Assembly: GCA_964632395.1 (NCBI GenBank)
Contig: CAZWES010000027.1
Span: forward strand, 1 to 13,416
Reading direction: 5' to 3'
Source of the DNA: CAZWES01 sp964632395
GTDB lineage: Bacteria > Patescibacteriota > Gracilibacteria > Peribacterales > Peribacteraceae
Length of the DNA: 13,416 nucleotides
Shown: piece after piece, positions 5,004 through 10,917 of the stretch
How positions within the stretch are numbered: position 1 is the first letter of the stretch
Layout: each line of letters opens with the position of its first letter
Translations under genes and position numbers: made by a program
The notes under the pieces: generated by a model
What the model was told of the DNA's origin: nothing
Databases searched by the model: none
Seen by the model: only the letters and a program-made list of their open reading frames with translations

Positions 5004-7352
5004 ATGCCACGCCCCGATCCATCATCATTAATCGGCAAAAAAACTGATGAAGCACCAATGTCCTGCCAACGAATCCTAAATTCCTCCACAAAAGCCGATT
5101 CAATCTGGATAGGTCCAAATGACGCCTCAGATCTCATATCAGAAGAAAAAGAAGCCTACGAAGCAGCCCACACAATCCTCCGCCACATGGCAATCGAAAT
5201 GCCACGGGCGCATAAATCCGGCCATCCTGGCGGGCCGCTTTCTGCATTTACTCTGGCATATTGGGTTATGAAGCTACGTGATCCTTCGGTCGATCAACCG
5301 CTTCGCATGAGCCCAGGACATCTTTCCATCCTCGGTTACACGCTTCAATATTTATTCGGGAGAGATGGAGGTGATGAGAGATTATCTTCGCCTGAGAAAT
5401 TAGTTGAGACTTTCCGTATCCCATCGGGACTACCTGGGCACCTTGAGGCTGGAATTGGTGATATACCGTTTGGAGCAGGTCCGCTTGGCAAAGGTGTGAG
5501 CAATGCGCTTGGGGTTGCATTTGGACTTAAGTATCAGAAAAAACCGGGAATGGTCGATGTCATATTGGGAGATGGTGATGCGCAGGAGGGGCAGGTGATG
5601 GAGGCTTTTCGACTTGCGAGCCATCTTCAGGTTGATAATTTGATTGTTCATGGGGACTTCAACGATGTGCAGCTTTCAGGTTTACCGACCGAAGTCGTTG
5701 CTGCTGATTTTTCATCCATTGCAGCTTCAAGTGGATGGCAGGTGATTGAAGTACAGAACGGGAATGATCCTGCTCAAGTCAAAACAGCAATCCTTAAAGC
5801 GAATGAATTTGTCGGGAAAGGTCGTCCAATTTTCATCTGCTACTACACGACCATGGGGCACGGAATTCCCTTAATGGAGAAGGGGAGTGATACGGGGGAG
5901 AAAAATTATCATGGTGCACCGCTCAATGATGAAGAGGCAGAAGAAGCGCTCAAGTCAATTCCAGTTTTGGATGAGGCAGTAAAAACATATGAGTCACATC
6001 GAAAGGGTGAGAAGGAAAGGTATGAGTCAAAGCAGAATGTTATGACTGATATCCCGCCTGAATTACCCTTCGACTCCGCCATGCACCAGTCGCCTTCGGC
6101 TCCGGTGCATGGCTCCGCTCAGGGTGACACAGTGGGGTACGGTCGAGTTATCACAACAGAAAAAGGTGCCGCTCGTAAAGATTTTGGTGCGACTCATATT
6201 CTTAACTTGATGAAGGTGGACCCTCGCATCATAGTTCTGCATGCGGACCTTGCGGGGTCGGGTGGGTTTACAAAAGTTGAAAAGGAATTCCCGGATCGAG
6301 TCATCAATGTCGGAGTTGCAGAGGCGAATATGGTGATGATGGCAGCGGGCTTACGTCAGGCTGGTCTTCTCCCCGTCACATATACTTTTGCAGCTTTTGG
6401 AACGAATGAAGCCCGTGCGAATGCGAGACTGATTGATATCAACTGCGGACACACGCGTTGTGGGGTTATCAATGATTGCACTCACTCCGGTATCAGTGTG
6501 GGGGAAGATGGAGAAACCCATCAAGAGCGCCATTACCTGGATGTACCGTTTGATAATACTGAGATTTGGATGCCAGCGGATAGTAATCAAGCAGGAGCAA
6601 TGGCGGAAGCTGCAATGGAGTTGATTGCGGAAGGGCACAAAAGCGTTTATGTGTTTTCACCGAGGAGTTCACATCCGCAATTGCTTGATGATAAAGGCCA
6701 GCCGATCTACGGTCAGGATTACGTTTTTGATCGCCGTGCAACCATCGTCAACGGATCGGGTGATATGGAAGATGCCGCAACCGTTATCGCAGTTGGTGCA
6801 GTAGTCCATGATGCAATTGAAGCTGCAAAGATTGTGGAAGCGGAAGAAAATGTCAGGATACGAGTTCTAAATATCGCATCAGTTAGACCTTTTGATGCCT
6901 CTGCCATCATCCAGGCAGCGCTCGAAACTCATCACCTGATTGTTTGCGAAGATCATTCTTCAGAAAGCGGTCTTGCACACCAAGTTGCAGACGTGATCGC
7001 CGATTTCCAACTTTCGTGTTCTTTGAGGAGGATTGGAGTCAATCGCTACTTCCCGTCCGGCCCAGCAAATGATCTCAAATTAATGGCGGGGCTTGATGCA
7101 GAAAGTATTGCTGATGCTCTGCAGGATGAACTAAGAACAGAAGTCTGCGGCGGAGAAGATATTTTTGTTTCTGCGGTTTACACGATTGCCCACAACTTAC
7201 GTCATAGTAGATTTGAAGAGATGGCCAAAGATTACATCAATCGTTTAAAGAGTGAGAGTGGGTATTTGGAATCACTCCGCGAAGCATGGAAAAAGAGGGA
7301 GTGCCCCAAGGAGAAGCTTCCCTCAAATGAAAAGATGAGGGAGATGATTTAA
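5004..7352 (+). CDS. tkt: Transketolase with palindrome-derived linker insertion
   Basis: Transfers two-carbon ketol units using thiamine diphosphate (pentose phosphate pathway). PP domain: KSGHPGGPLS (71-80), MSPGHLSILGYT, GPLGKGVSNALG (159-170), and the TPP/Mg motif GDGD at 189-192 with Asn220. Pyr domain: catalytic Glu440 in NVGVAEANM, THSGISVGEDGETHQ around 493-507. The C-terminal domain runs to about 710, and a further roughly 70 residues at the end (after CGGED) are not typical. At 782 residues it exceeds the usual 620-680. Residues 355-376, in the linker between the PP and Pyr domains, are encoded by nested palindromes (6065-6125). The ATG at 5058 (MSCQRILNSS) is an equally plausible start, removing 18 residues; conserved sequence begins near residue 47. 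There is no Shine-Dalgarno for either. Confidence 0.95.
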   Translation: MPRPDPSSLIGKKTDEAPMSCQRILNSSTKADSIWIGPNDASDLISEEKEAYEAAHTILRHMAIEMPRAHKSGHPGGPLSAFTLAYWVMKLRDPSVDQPLRMSPGHLSILGYTLQYLFGRDGGDERLSSPEKLVETFRIPSGLPGHLEAGIGDIPFGAGPLGKGVSNALGVAFGLKYQKKPGMVDVILGDGDAQEGQVMEAFRLASHLQVDNLIVHGDFNDVQLSGLPTEVVAADFSSIAASSGWQVIEVQNGNDPAQVKTAILKANEFVGKGRPIFICYYTTMGHGIPLMEKGSDTGEKNYHGAPLNDEEAEEALKSIPVLDEAVKTYESHRKGEKERYESKQNVMTDIPPELPFDSAMHQSPSAPVHGSAQGDTVGYGRVITTEKGAARKDFGATHILNLMKVDPRIIVLHADLAGSGGFTKVEKEFPDRVINVGVAEANMVMMAAGLRQAGLLPVTYTFAAFGTNEARANARLIDINCGHTRCGVINDCTHSGISVGEDGETHQERHYLDVPFDNTEIWMPADSNQAGAMAEAAMELIAEGHKSVYVFSPRSSHPQLLDDKGQPIYGQDYVFDRRATIVNGSGDMEDAATVIAVGAVVHDAIEAAKIVEAEENVRIRVLNIASVRPFDASAIIQAALETHHLIVCEDHSSESGLAHQVADVIADFQLSCSLRRIGVNRYFPSGPANDLKLMAGLDAESIADALQDELRTEVCGGEDIFVSAVYTIAHNLRHSRFEEMAKDYINRLKSESGYLESLREAWKKRECPKEKLPSNEKMREMI
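6065..6125. repeat. Nested palindromic elements inside the transketolase gene
   Basis: Outer element: ACCCT (6065-6069) and AGGGT (6121-6125) flank the core TCGACTCCGCTC, the same core found in the miaA hairpins. The core is interrupted at 6080-6118 by 39 bp containing a second palindrome, arms GCCATGCACC/GGTGCATGGC (6078-6087 and 6104-6113) around a 16-nt loop. CTCCGC occurs at both edges of the insertion (6074-6079 and 6113-6118). The 39 bp equal 13 codons, and the whole stretch is read without stops as FDSAMHQSPSAPVHGSAQG. Confidence 0.8.
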
Positions 7353-7353
7353 G

Positions 7354-7470
7354 CTATTGTTTTTTGCCATCTCGTCTATTTACATTTGCAAAGTACAGTA
7401 TCGCAAACGCGACAGCAAAGAGGCCAAGTACGAGGTAGAAAAGCGTCAGGTTGTTTACAATGTCACTCAT
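7354..7470 (-). CDS. 38-residue single-span membrane protein
   Basis: A short gene starting ATG AGT GAC at 7470 and ending TAG at 7354-7356. The product begins MSDIVNNLTLFYLVLGLF, has one clear transmembrane helix (about residues 8-28, LTLFYLVLGLFAVAFAILYF) and ends in a basic tail (NVNRRDGKKQ), predicting N-out/C-in. Its ATG overlaps the TGA of the upstream small gene (ATGA), which argues strongly that both are real and coupled. Its stop is one base from the convergent transketolase stop (7352). No family recognised; possibly a small subunit or partner of the preceding membrane protein. Confidence 0.6.
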   Translation of the reverse strand: MSDIVNNLTLFYLVLGLFAVAFAILYFANVNRRDGKKQ

Positions 7471-7658
7471 GATAGTACTCTGGAAATAGACAAGCTTAGT
7501 GTAAGAAAGAATGCTGCGGAGATCAATCCAAATAGTGCCAGAAATACGTTAAATGTGTCCAAAACATATGGCAAAACAATGCCAGCAACGGAAACTTGGA
7601 CCATATCAGAGCTTACGTCAGCCAGTTTTCGCAACTGGGATTCGTTGAATTTCAGCAT
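7467..7658 (-). CDS. Small two-helix membrane protein
   Basis: 63 residues from ATG 7658; a GTG at 7679 would give 70. It starts MLKFNESQLRKLADVSSDM, an amphipathic charged segment, followed by a hydrophobic stretch (VQVSVAGIVLPYVL) and a second one (VFLALFGLISAAFFLTLSL), predicting two membrane helices. The pattern of a short cytoplasmic helix followed by a membrane hairpin is common in small, uncharacterised proteins of reduced-genome bacteria. It is coupled by a 4-nt ATGA overlap to the 38-residue gene downstream. A candidate promoter lies just upstream (7689-7717). Function unknown. Confidence 0.6.
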   Translation of the reverse strand: MLKFNESQLRKLADVSSDMVQVSVAGIVLPYVLDTFNVFLALFGLISAAFFLTLSLSISRVLS

Positions 7659-7688
7659 TAATGAGAGATTTTTGATCACAGGAGGCCG

Positions 7689-7717
7689 ATGGTACAGAAT
7701 GTATATGCGGGTATCAA
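7689..7717 (-). promoter_or_regulatory. Candidate sigma-70 promoter for the small membrane genes
   Basis: On the minus strand, TTGATA (7712-7717) and TACCAT (7689-7694) are separated by exactly 17 nt. They match the -35 consensus at 5 of 6 positions and the -10 at 4 of 6. The element lies in the gap after the Ig-like protein gene and points at the two small genes. Moderate evidence only. Confidence 0.35.
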
Positions 7718-7735
7718 TAGCTGAATCTTCAATCG

Positions 7736-9061
7736 CTAGCGTATTTGCAGCCTTTTCGGCTCTCCCTCAATCTCCACATGCGAGCCGTATAGCTGCCCGT
7801 TTTTGCCGTATCCGTATCTCTGGCCAACGGCGTAAAGATCGGGTGGGCCGCTTAATCCCATTTGAATTGTACTACCCGTATTTGCCACGATGTTAGCAAC
7901 AACATCCAGATCTATACTCCCACCCTTTTCGATCGGCTGCGGAGGGTCAAAAAACAATGTGAGCAGATCATTGCTTATGAACGATGCGCGCTCTGTCATG
8001 CGTGCGTGGCCATGAGTTGAACGAAGATATATGCCGATAAAGTCACCATCAAATGCCGTTCCCCTCTGCTCAAGTGTTACTGCATGAATCGTTTGATCTT
8101 CCGTGTTATCAAGTTGCACTCTGAACCTTCCAATCACCTCATCATCCATTCCCATAAGTTTTGGCTCTTCATCAATATCCAAATAATTCACAGAGATCTT
8201 TCCTGTTTTCGCGGAAGATATGGAAAATCGCTTGCCGACAATCGGGAACTCGCCGGTTACGGTAGCATCGGTAAATATGTGGTCAGCAGAATCTATGGAG
8301 AATGTGTGGCGAGCGCTTGCAAGCGCTGTGTAGCTAATAGAAGCGAAGAAATCAACAGTTACGGATTCGCATCGTGGAATAAAAAGGGGGCGCTTGAACC
8401 TGAGCTGCACGTCTTTGTTGCGCCCAAGAGCGCGCAGTCGCGATGCTCTTCCGCCATCAATGCTTATCCAAAGGTAAGGAATATCCGAGACAAGCCCCGG
8501 GCCGAAGTTTGTAATGTGAACATCCTCCACTGTTACATCCTGTGCGCAGGAGGCAGAAAACACGGTGCTCAAAACAGGTATTTGGGATGCACCTTTTACG
8601 ATTGTATCTCCAACTGGATGGAAAGGGGAAAGTGCGATTCTTAGTTCTGCTTCTTCAATATTTTCTTCTGTTATCACGGATGGGACACACCTGTACCCGA
8701 ACCGTTCTTGTAGCCGCCTGTTCACTCTTTCAAACACTGATCTATCCGCTCCGAATCTTTTCTTAACTCTTTCACAAACGCGGTCTTTTCTTGCAAGTTC
8801 TCTATCTGCATATTCTGCGGTTGCCTGCTTATCGTAATATGGGTGCCCGATTGCATTTGGAATGTTTTGGTTTTGAGCCTGGTCTGTGGACTGTCCGGCT
8901 GATCCCCAGACTGGATGTTGAAGAGTGCGGGTGGATCCTCTGAGTATTGGAGTTGCAGTTCCTTGGCGCGCTGGTCCCCAAAAGGGATGCACGGCGGCGA
9001 GGGCGTGGGAGGTTATGGCAAAGGTGAGGATGGCTGTGGTCAGGATTAGGCTTTTGTTCAT
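7736..9061 (-). CDS. Secreted/surface protein with two Ig-like beta domains
   Basis: 441 residues from ATG 9061; a GTG two codons earlier is less likely. Residues 1-22 form a signal peptide (MNKSLILTTAIL, then SHALA). Residues 24-76 contain a loose repeat: HPFWGPARQGT, HPVWGSAGQST and HPYYDKQAT. Residues 95-125 form a charged helical pair (CERVKKRFGAD, RVNRRLQERFGYRC) bracketed by Cys96 and Cys125. Two beta-sandwich-like regions follow, about 160-270 and 280-441, each with pattern beta-strand / DVHITNFGPG or YLDIDEE / F.R..I..G or PIEKGGSIDLDVVA, consistent with paralogous Ig-like domains; Cys172 and Cys231 could bridge the first. No membrane anchor or sorting motif is visible at the C terminus. 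It lies 17 nt downstream of clpP and may share its transcript. Family not recognised; likely cell-surface or secreted. Confidence 0.8.
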   Translation of the reverse strand: MNKSLILTTAILTFAITSHALAAVHPFWGPARQGTATPILRGSTRTLQHPVWGSAGQSTDQAQNQNIPNAIGHPYYDKQATAEYADRELARKDRVCERVKKRFGADRSVFERVNRRLQERFGYRCVPSVITEENIEEAELRIALSPFHPVGDTIVKGASQIPVLSTVFSASCAQDVTVEDVHITNFGPGLVSDIPYLWISIDGGRASRLRALGRNKDVQLRFKRPLFIPRCESVTVDFFASISYTALASARHTFSIDSADHIFTDATVTGEFPIVGKRFSISSAKTGKISVNYLDIDEEPKLMGMDDEVIGRFRVQLDNTEDQTIHAVTLEQRGTAFDGDFIGIYLRSTHGHARMTERASFISNDLLTLFFDPPQPIEKGGSIDLDVVANIVANTGSTIQMGLSGPPDLYAVGQRYGYGKNGQLYGSHVEIEGEPKRLQIR

Positions 9062-9078
9062 GCCCACATGCTAGCACA

Positions 9079-9705
9079 TCATTCAATGATCTTATCAATC
9101 AAACCATACTTAAGCGCTTCCTTTGCACTCATAAACTTATCGCGCTCTGTATCTTCTTTTACCTGATCAATCGGATGATTGGAGTGCTTTGCGATCAGGC
9201 CGTTCAACGTGTCCTTGGTTGCAAGGATGTGCTTGGCGTGGATGGCGATATCCGTTGCCTGACCTTCCGTTCCACCAAGAGGCTGGTGAATCATAATCTC
9301 TGAGTGAGGAAGTGCCAGTCGCTTTCCTTTTGCGCCACCAAGGAGAATGATCGCTCCTCCACTTGCGGCCATACCGAGGCAAACGGTCGAAATAGCCGGC
9401 TTCACATATTGCATTGTGTCGTACATTGCCAGGGTGGAGGTCACCTGTCCGCCGGGCGAATTCACGTACATCAAAATGTCTTTCTTGGGATCCTGTTTTT
9501 CCAGGAACAAAAGCTGTGCGATGATGGAGTTAGAAACTTCATCATTAATGGCAGTACCAAGGAAAATTATTCGTTCCTCCAAAAGACGCGAGTAAATATC
9601 GTAAGTCCGCTCTCCGCTCTGTGATTTTTCTACGACGTAAGGAATTACGAAGTTGGAGGCAGGGGTGAACTTGGGTCCGGTGTAGATTGATTGTGTTGGT
9701 TGCAT
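9079..9705 (-). CDS. clpP: ATP-dependent Clp protease proteolytic subunit
   Basis: The serine protease subunit that forms the Clp double-heptamer chamber with a ClpX/ClpA/ClpC ATPase in the cytoplasm. The catalytic triad is visible: Ser115 in GMAASGGA, His140 in IMIHQPLGG, and Asp185 in EDTERDKF. YVNSPGG at 80-86 (oxyanion loop) and AKEALKYGLID near the end are canonical. At 208 residues it is full length. The first 25 residues (MQPTQSIYTGPKFTPASNF) are longer than the usual short N-terminal segment before the VVEKSQSGERTYDIYSRLL core; this may be a propeptide. A perfect TATAAT with extended TG lies 6 nt upstream of the ATG, so the message may be leaderless. Divergent from miaA. Confidence 0.96.
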   Translation of the reverse strand: MQPTQSIYTGPKFTPASNFVIPYVVEKSQSGERTYDIYSRLLEERIIFLGTAINDEVSNSIIAQLLFLEKQDPKKDILMYVNSPGGQVTSTLAMYDTMQYVKPAISTVCLGMAASGGAIILLGGAKGKRLALPHSEIMIHQPLGGTEGQATDIAIHAKHILATKDTLNGLIAKHSNHPIDQVKEDTERDKFMSAKEALKYGLIDKIIE

Positions 9706-9711
9706 ATGGTG

Positions 9712-9720
9712 ATTATATCA
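9712..9720 (-). promoter_or_regulatory. Extended -10 promoter of clpP, predicting a leaderless mRNA
   Basis: The minus strand reads TGATATAAT: a perfect TATAAT at 9712-9717 with the extended TG one base upstream. Only six bases (CACCAT) separate it from the ATG at 9705, placing the expected start site at or next to the A of the start codon. There is no good -35 (TTAAAC at 17-nt spacing), as often seen with extended -10 promoters. Confidence 0.6.
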
Positions 9721-9747
9721 TCTTTCTCAGCGTGGTTTAATTGTTAA

Positions 9748-9896
9748 ATTGTTATAGGATTATATTGCTATATTGTTCGACAGAGCGATCCTTTAGCGCT
9801 TTGCGGGCATTGGGGTTGGCAGGACAAGCAAACGCTATTTAACTCGCTCTGCCCGCCCGATGGTCGGACGGGCGAACAATATAATCCTATAACAAT
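9748..9896. repeat. 150-bp imperfect palindrome between clpP and miaA
   Basis: Perfect 20-bp outer arms occupy 9748-9767 and 9877-9896 (beginning ATTGTTATAGG). Inside them TTCG/CGAA, CAGAGCGA/TCGCTCTG (9781-9788 with 9844-9851) and AGCGCTTTGC/GCAAACGCT (9795-9804 with 9828-9836) also pair in order, so the whole intergenic region can fold as one hairpin. A side hairpin, CGCCCG/CGGGCG, occurs at about 9854-9874. The right arm carries the unit ATAGGATTATATTGTT twice when read in reverse complement (16-bp period). Each arm contains TATAAT pointing outward. It could be a MITE-like insertion now carrying promoters. Confidence 0.75.
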
Positions 9897-9901
9897 ATAA
9901 T
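9896..9901 (+). promoter_or_regulatory. -10 box of miaA, predicting a leaderless mRNA
   Basis: A perfect TATAAT is followed by five bases (CCTAT) and the ATG of miaA at 9907, so transcription should begin at or within a base or two of the start codon. An identical TATAAT lies 16 bp upstream at 9880-9885, as part of the repeated unit in the palindrome's right arm. No clear -35 is seen. Confidence 0.5.
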
Positions 9902-9906
9902 CCTAT

Positions 9907-10917
9907 ATGAACACCGACATTGCACGAACAATCGACGTCTTCCTCGGCGACACCTCCAAGCCCTTAATCGTAATCCTAGGCCCAACGGCCAGTGGAAAAA
10001 CCTCACTTTCAATCGAAGTGGCAAAGCATGTGGGTGGAGAAGTCATCAATGCAGATTCACGTCAGTTCTACAAGTATTTGGATATTGGCACGGCGAAGAT
10101 AGCGGAGGAAAAAATGGATAGTGTGCCGCACCACCTGATTGATGTTTTTGATCCAAAGGAGGAGGTGACAGTCGGGTGGTTCCAATCCGAGGCGACGAAA
10201 GTTGCAGATGACATCATCTCACGTGGAAAAGTACCCCTGCTTGTTGGCGGATCAATGTTGTATGTGAGTTCAGTCACAGATGAACTTTCGCTGGGGCCTG
10301 TCCCGAATGCTGAACTTCATCAAAGGCTGATGGATGAATATGACAAGGATGGAGGCAAGTCACTTTACAAACGTTTGGTGAAGATTGATCCGGATGCAGC
10401 TGCAAACATTCATCAAAACAATAAGCCGCGAATTGTTCGCGCGGTGGAGATTTATGAGATTTTAAAGCAACCGAAATCGAAGGCTATATCTGCGAAGGGG
10501 GAGTTGAGGCCGCGGTGTCATCCCGAGCGGAGTCGAGGGATGACACAGGTGTCATGGTTCGACTCCGCTCACCATGACACCTGCGACTCTCTAATCTTCG
10601 GCGTAGAACACAGCGGCGGCAATCTAAAGCGCCGAATCAGCGAGCGACTTGAAAAGATGTTTGCGGATGGATGGATTGAGGAGATTCGTGATTTGCTTGC
10701 ACGCGGATACACAGCAGATGATCCCGGCATGAAAAGCCATGGGTATCGTGAGATCATACAGTACTTAAGTGAGTTTGAATCAGCAGGTTCAGATGCAGAT
10801 ATAGAAGCGATGCAGGAAGAGCTTAAAAAGAAGATTGCAGCAAAAACACGTCAATATGCAAAGCGGCAGATGACTTGGTGGAGGAATGATAAGCGTATAC
10901 GCTGGGTGACTGTATGA
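9907..10917 (+). CDS. miaA: tRNA dimethylallyltransferase with palindrome-encoded insertion
   Basis: Adds dimethylallyl to N6 of A37 in tRNAs that read codons starting with U, a group that includes the tRNA-Ser(UGA) of this window. P-loop GPTASGKTS at 25-33; NADSRQFYKYLDIGTAK around 48-64 with the conserved Asp50 and Ser51; PHHLIDVFDP at 74-83; LLVGGSMLYV at 111-120; PRIVRAVEIYE at 174-184; and the C-terminal GMKSHGYREI and TRQYAKRQMTWWR are all present, so the enzyme looks intact. Residues 203-226 (RCHPERSRGMTQVSWFDSAH region) are encoded by two palindromes (10515-10583) and replace the variable loop normally found here before the LIFGVEH strand. The first ~18 residues precede the core and may be an extension. 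The stop overlaps the next gene's ATG (ATGA). A leaderless start is likely. Confidence 0.96.
   Translation: MNTDIARTIDVFLGDTSKPLIVILGPTASGKTSLSIEVAKHVGGEVINADSRQFYKYLDIGTAKIAEEKMDSVPHHLIDVFDPKEEVTVGWFQSEATKVADDIISRGKVPLLVGGSMLYVSSVTDELSLGPVPNAELHQRLMDEYDKDGGKSLYKRLVKIDPDAAANIHQNNKPRIVRAVEIYEILKQPKSKAISAKGELRPRCHPERSRGMTQVSWFDSAHHDTCDSLIFGVEHSGGNLKRRISERLEKMFADGWIEEIRDLLARGYTADDPGMKSHGYREIIQYLSEFESAGSDADIEAMQEELKKKIAAKTRQYAKRQMTWWRNDKRIRWVTV
10515..10583. repeat. Two back-to-back palindromes inside miaA
   Basis: Hairpin A: arms GTGTCATCCC/GGGATGACAC (10515-10524 with 10537-10546), loop GAGCGGAGTCGA. Hairpin B: arms CAGGTGTCATGG/CCATGACACCTG (10546-10557 with 10572-10583), loop T-TCGACTCCGCTC-A. 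The two loops are reverse complements of each other, so B is an inverted copy of A's core on different arms. The arms are perfect, 10 and 12 bp. Total length is 69 bp, or 23 codons, open in the miaA frame. The encoded HPERSRGM peptide is, from memory, a recurrent signature of such palindromes in many bacterial ORFs. Confidence 0.9.

Noticed and set aside
4667..5047. Two open frames crossing the repeat patch between the RAYT and transketolase genes
   Set aside because: They run through tandem repeats and a palindrome, have low-complexity composition, overlap each other in different frames and resemble no protein. The frame shared with the GT-C gene exists only because the repeat DNA is nearly identical.
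7357..7896. 179-residue plus-strand open frame
   Set aside because: It lies opposite the two overlapping small membrane genes and the end of the Ig-like gene, whose minus-strand frames have better structure (hydrophobic helices, ATGA coupling).
8084..8644. 186-residue plus-strand open frame
   Set aside because: Antisense to the secreted Ig-like protein, which has a signal peptide and regular beta pattern; no recognisable features in the plus frame.
10500..10585. miaA as a pseudogene or frameshifted gene because of the odd middle segment
   Set aside because: The frame is open throughout and all conserved MiaA motifs on both sides are intact; the segment falls in a variable loop.
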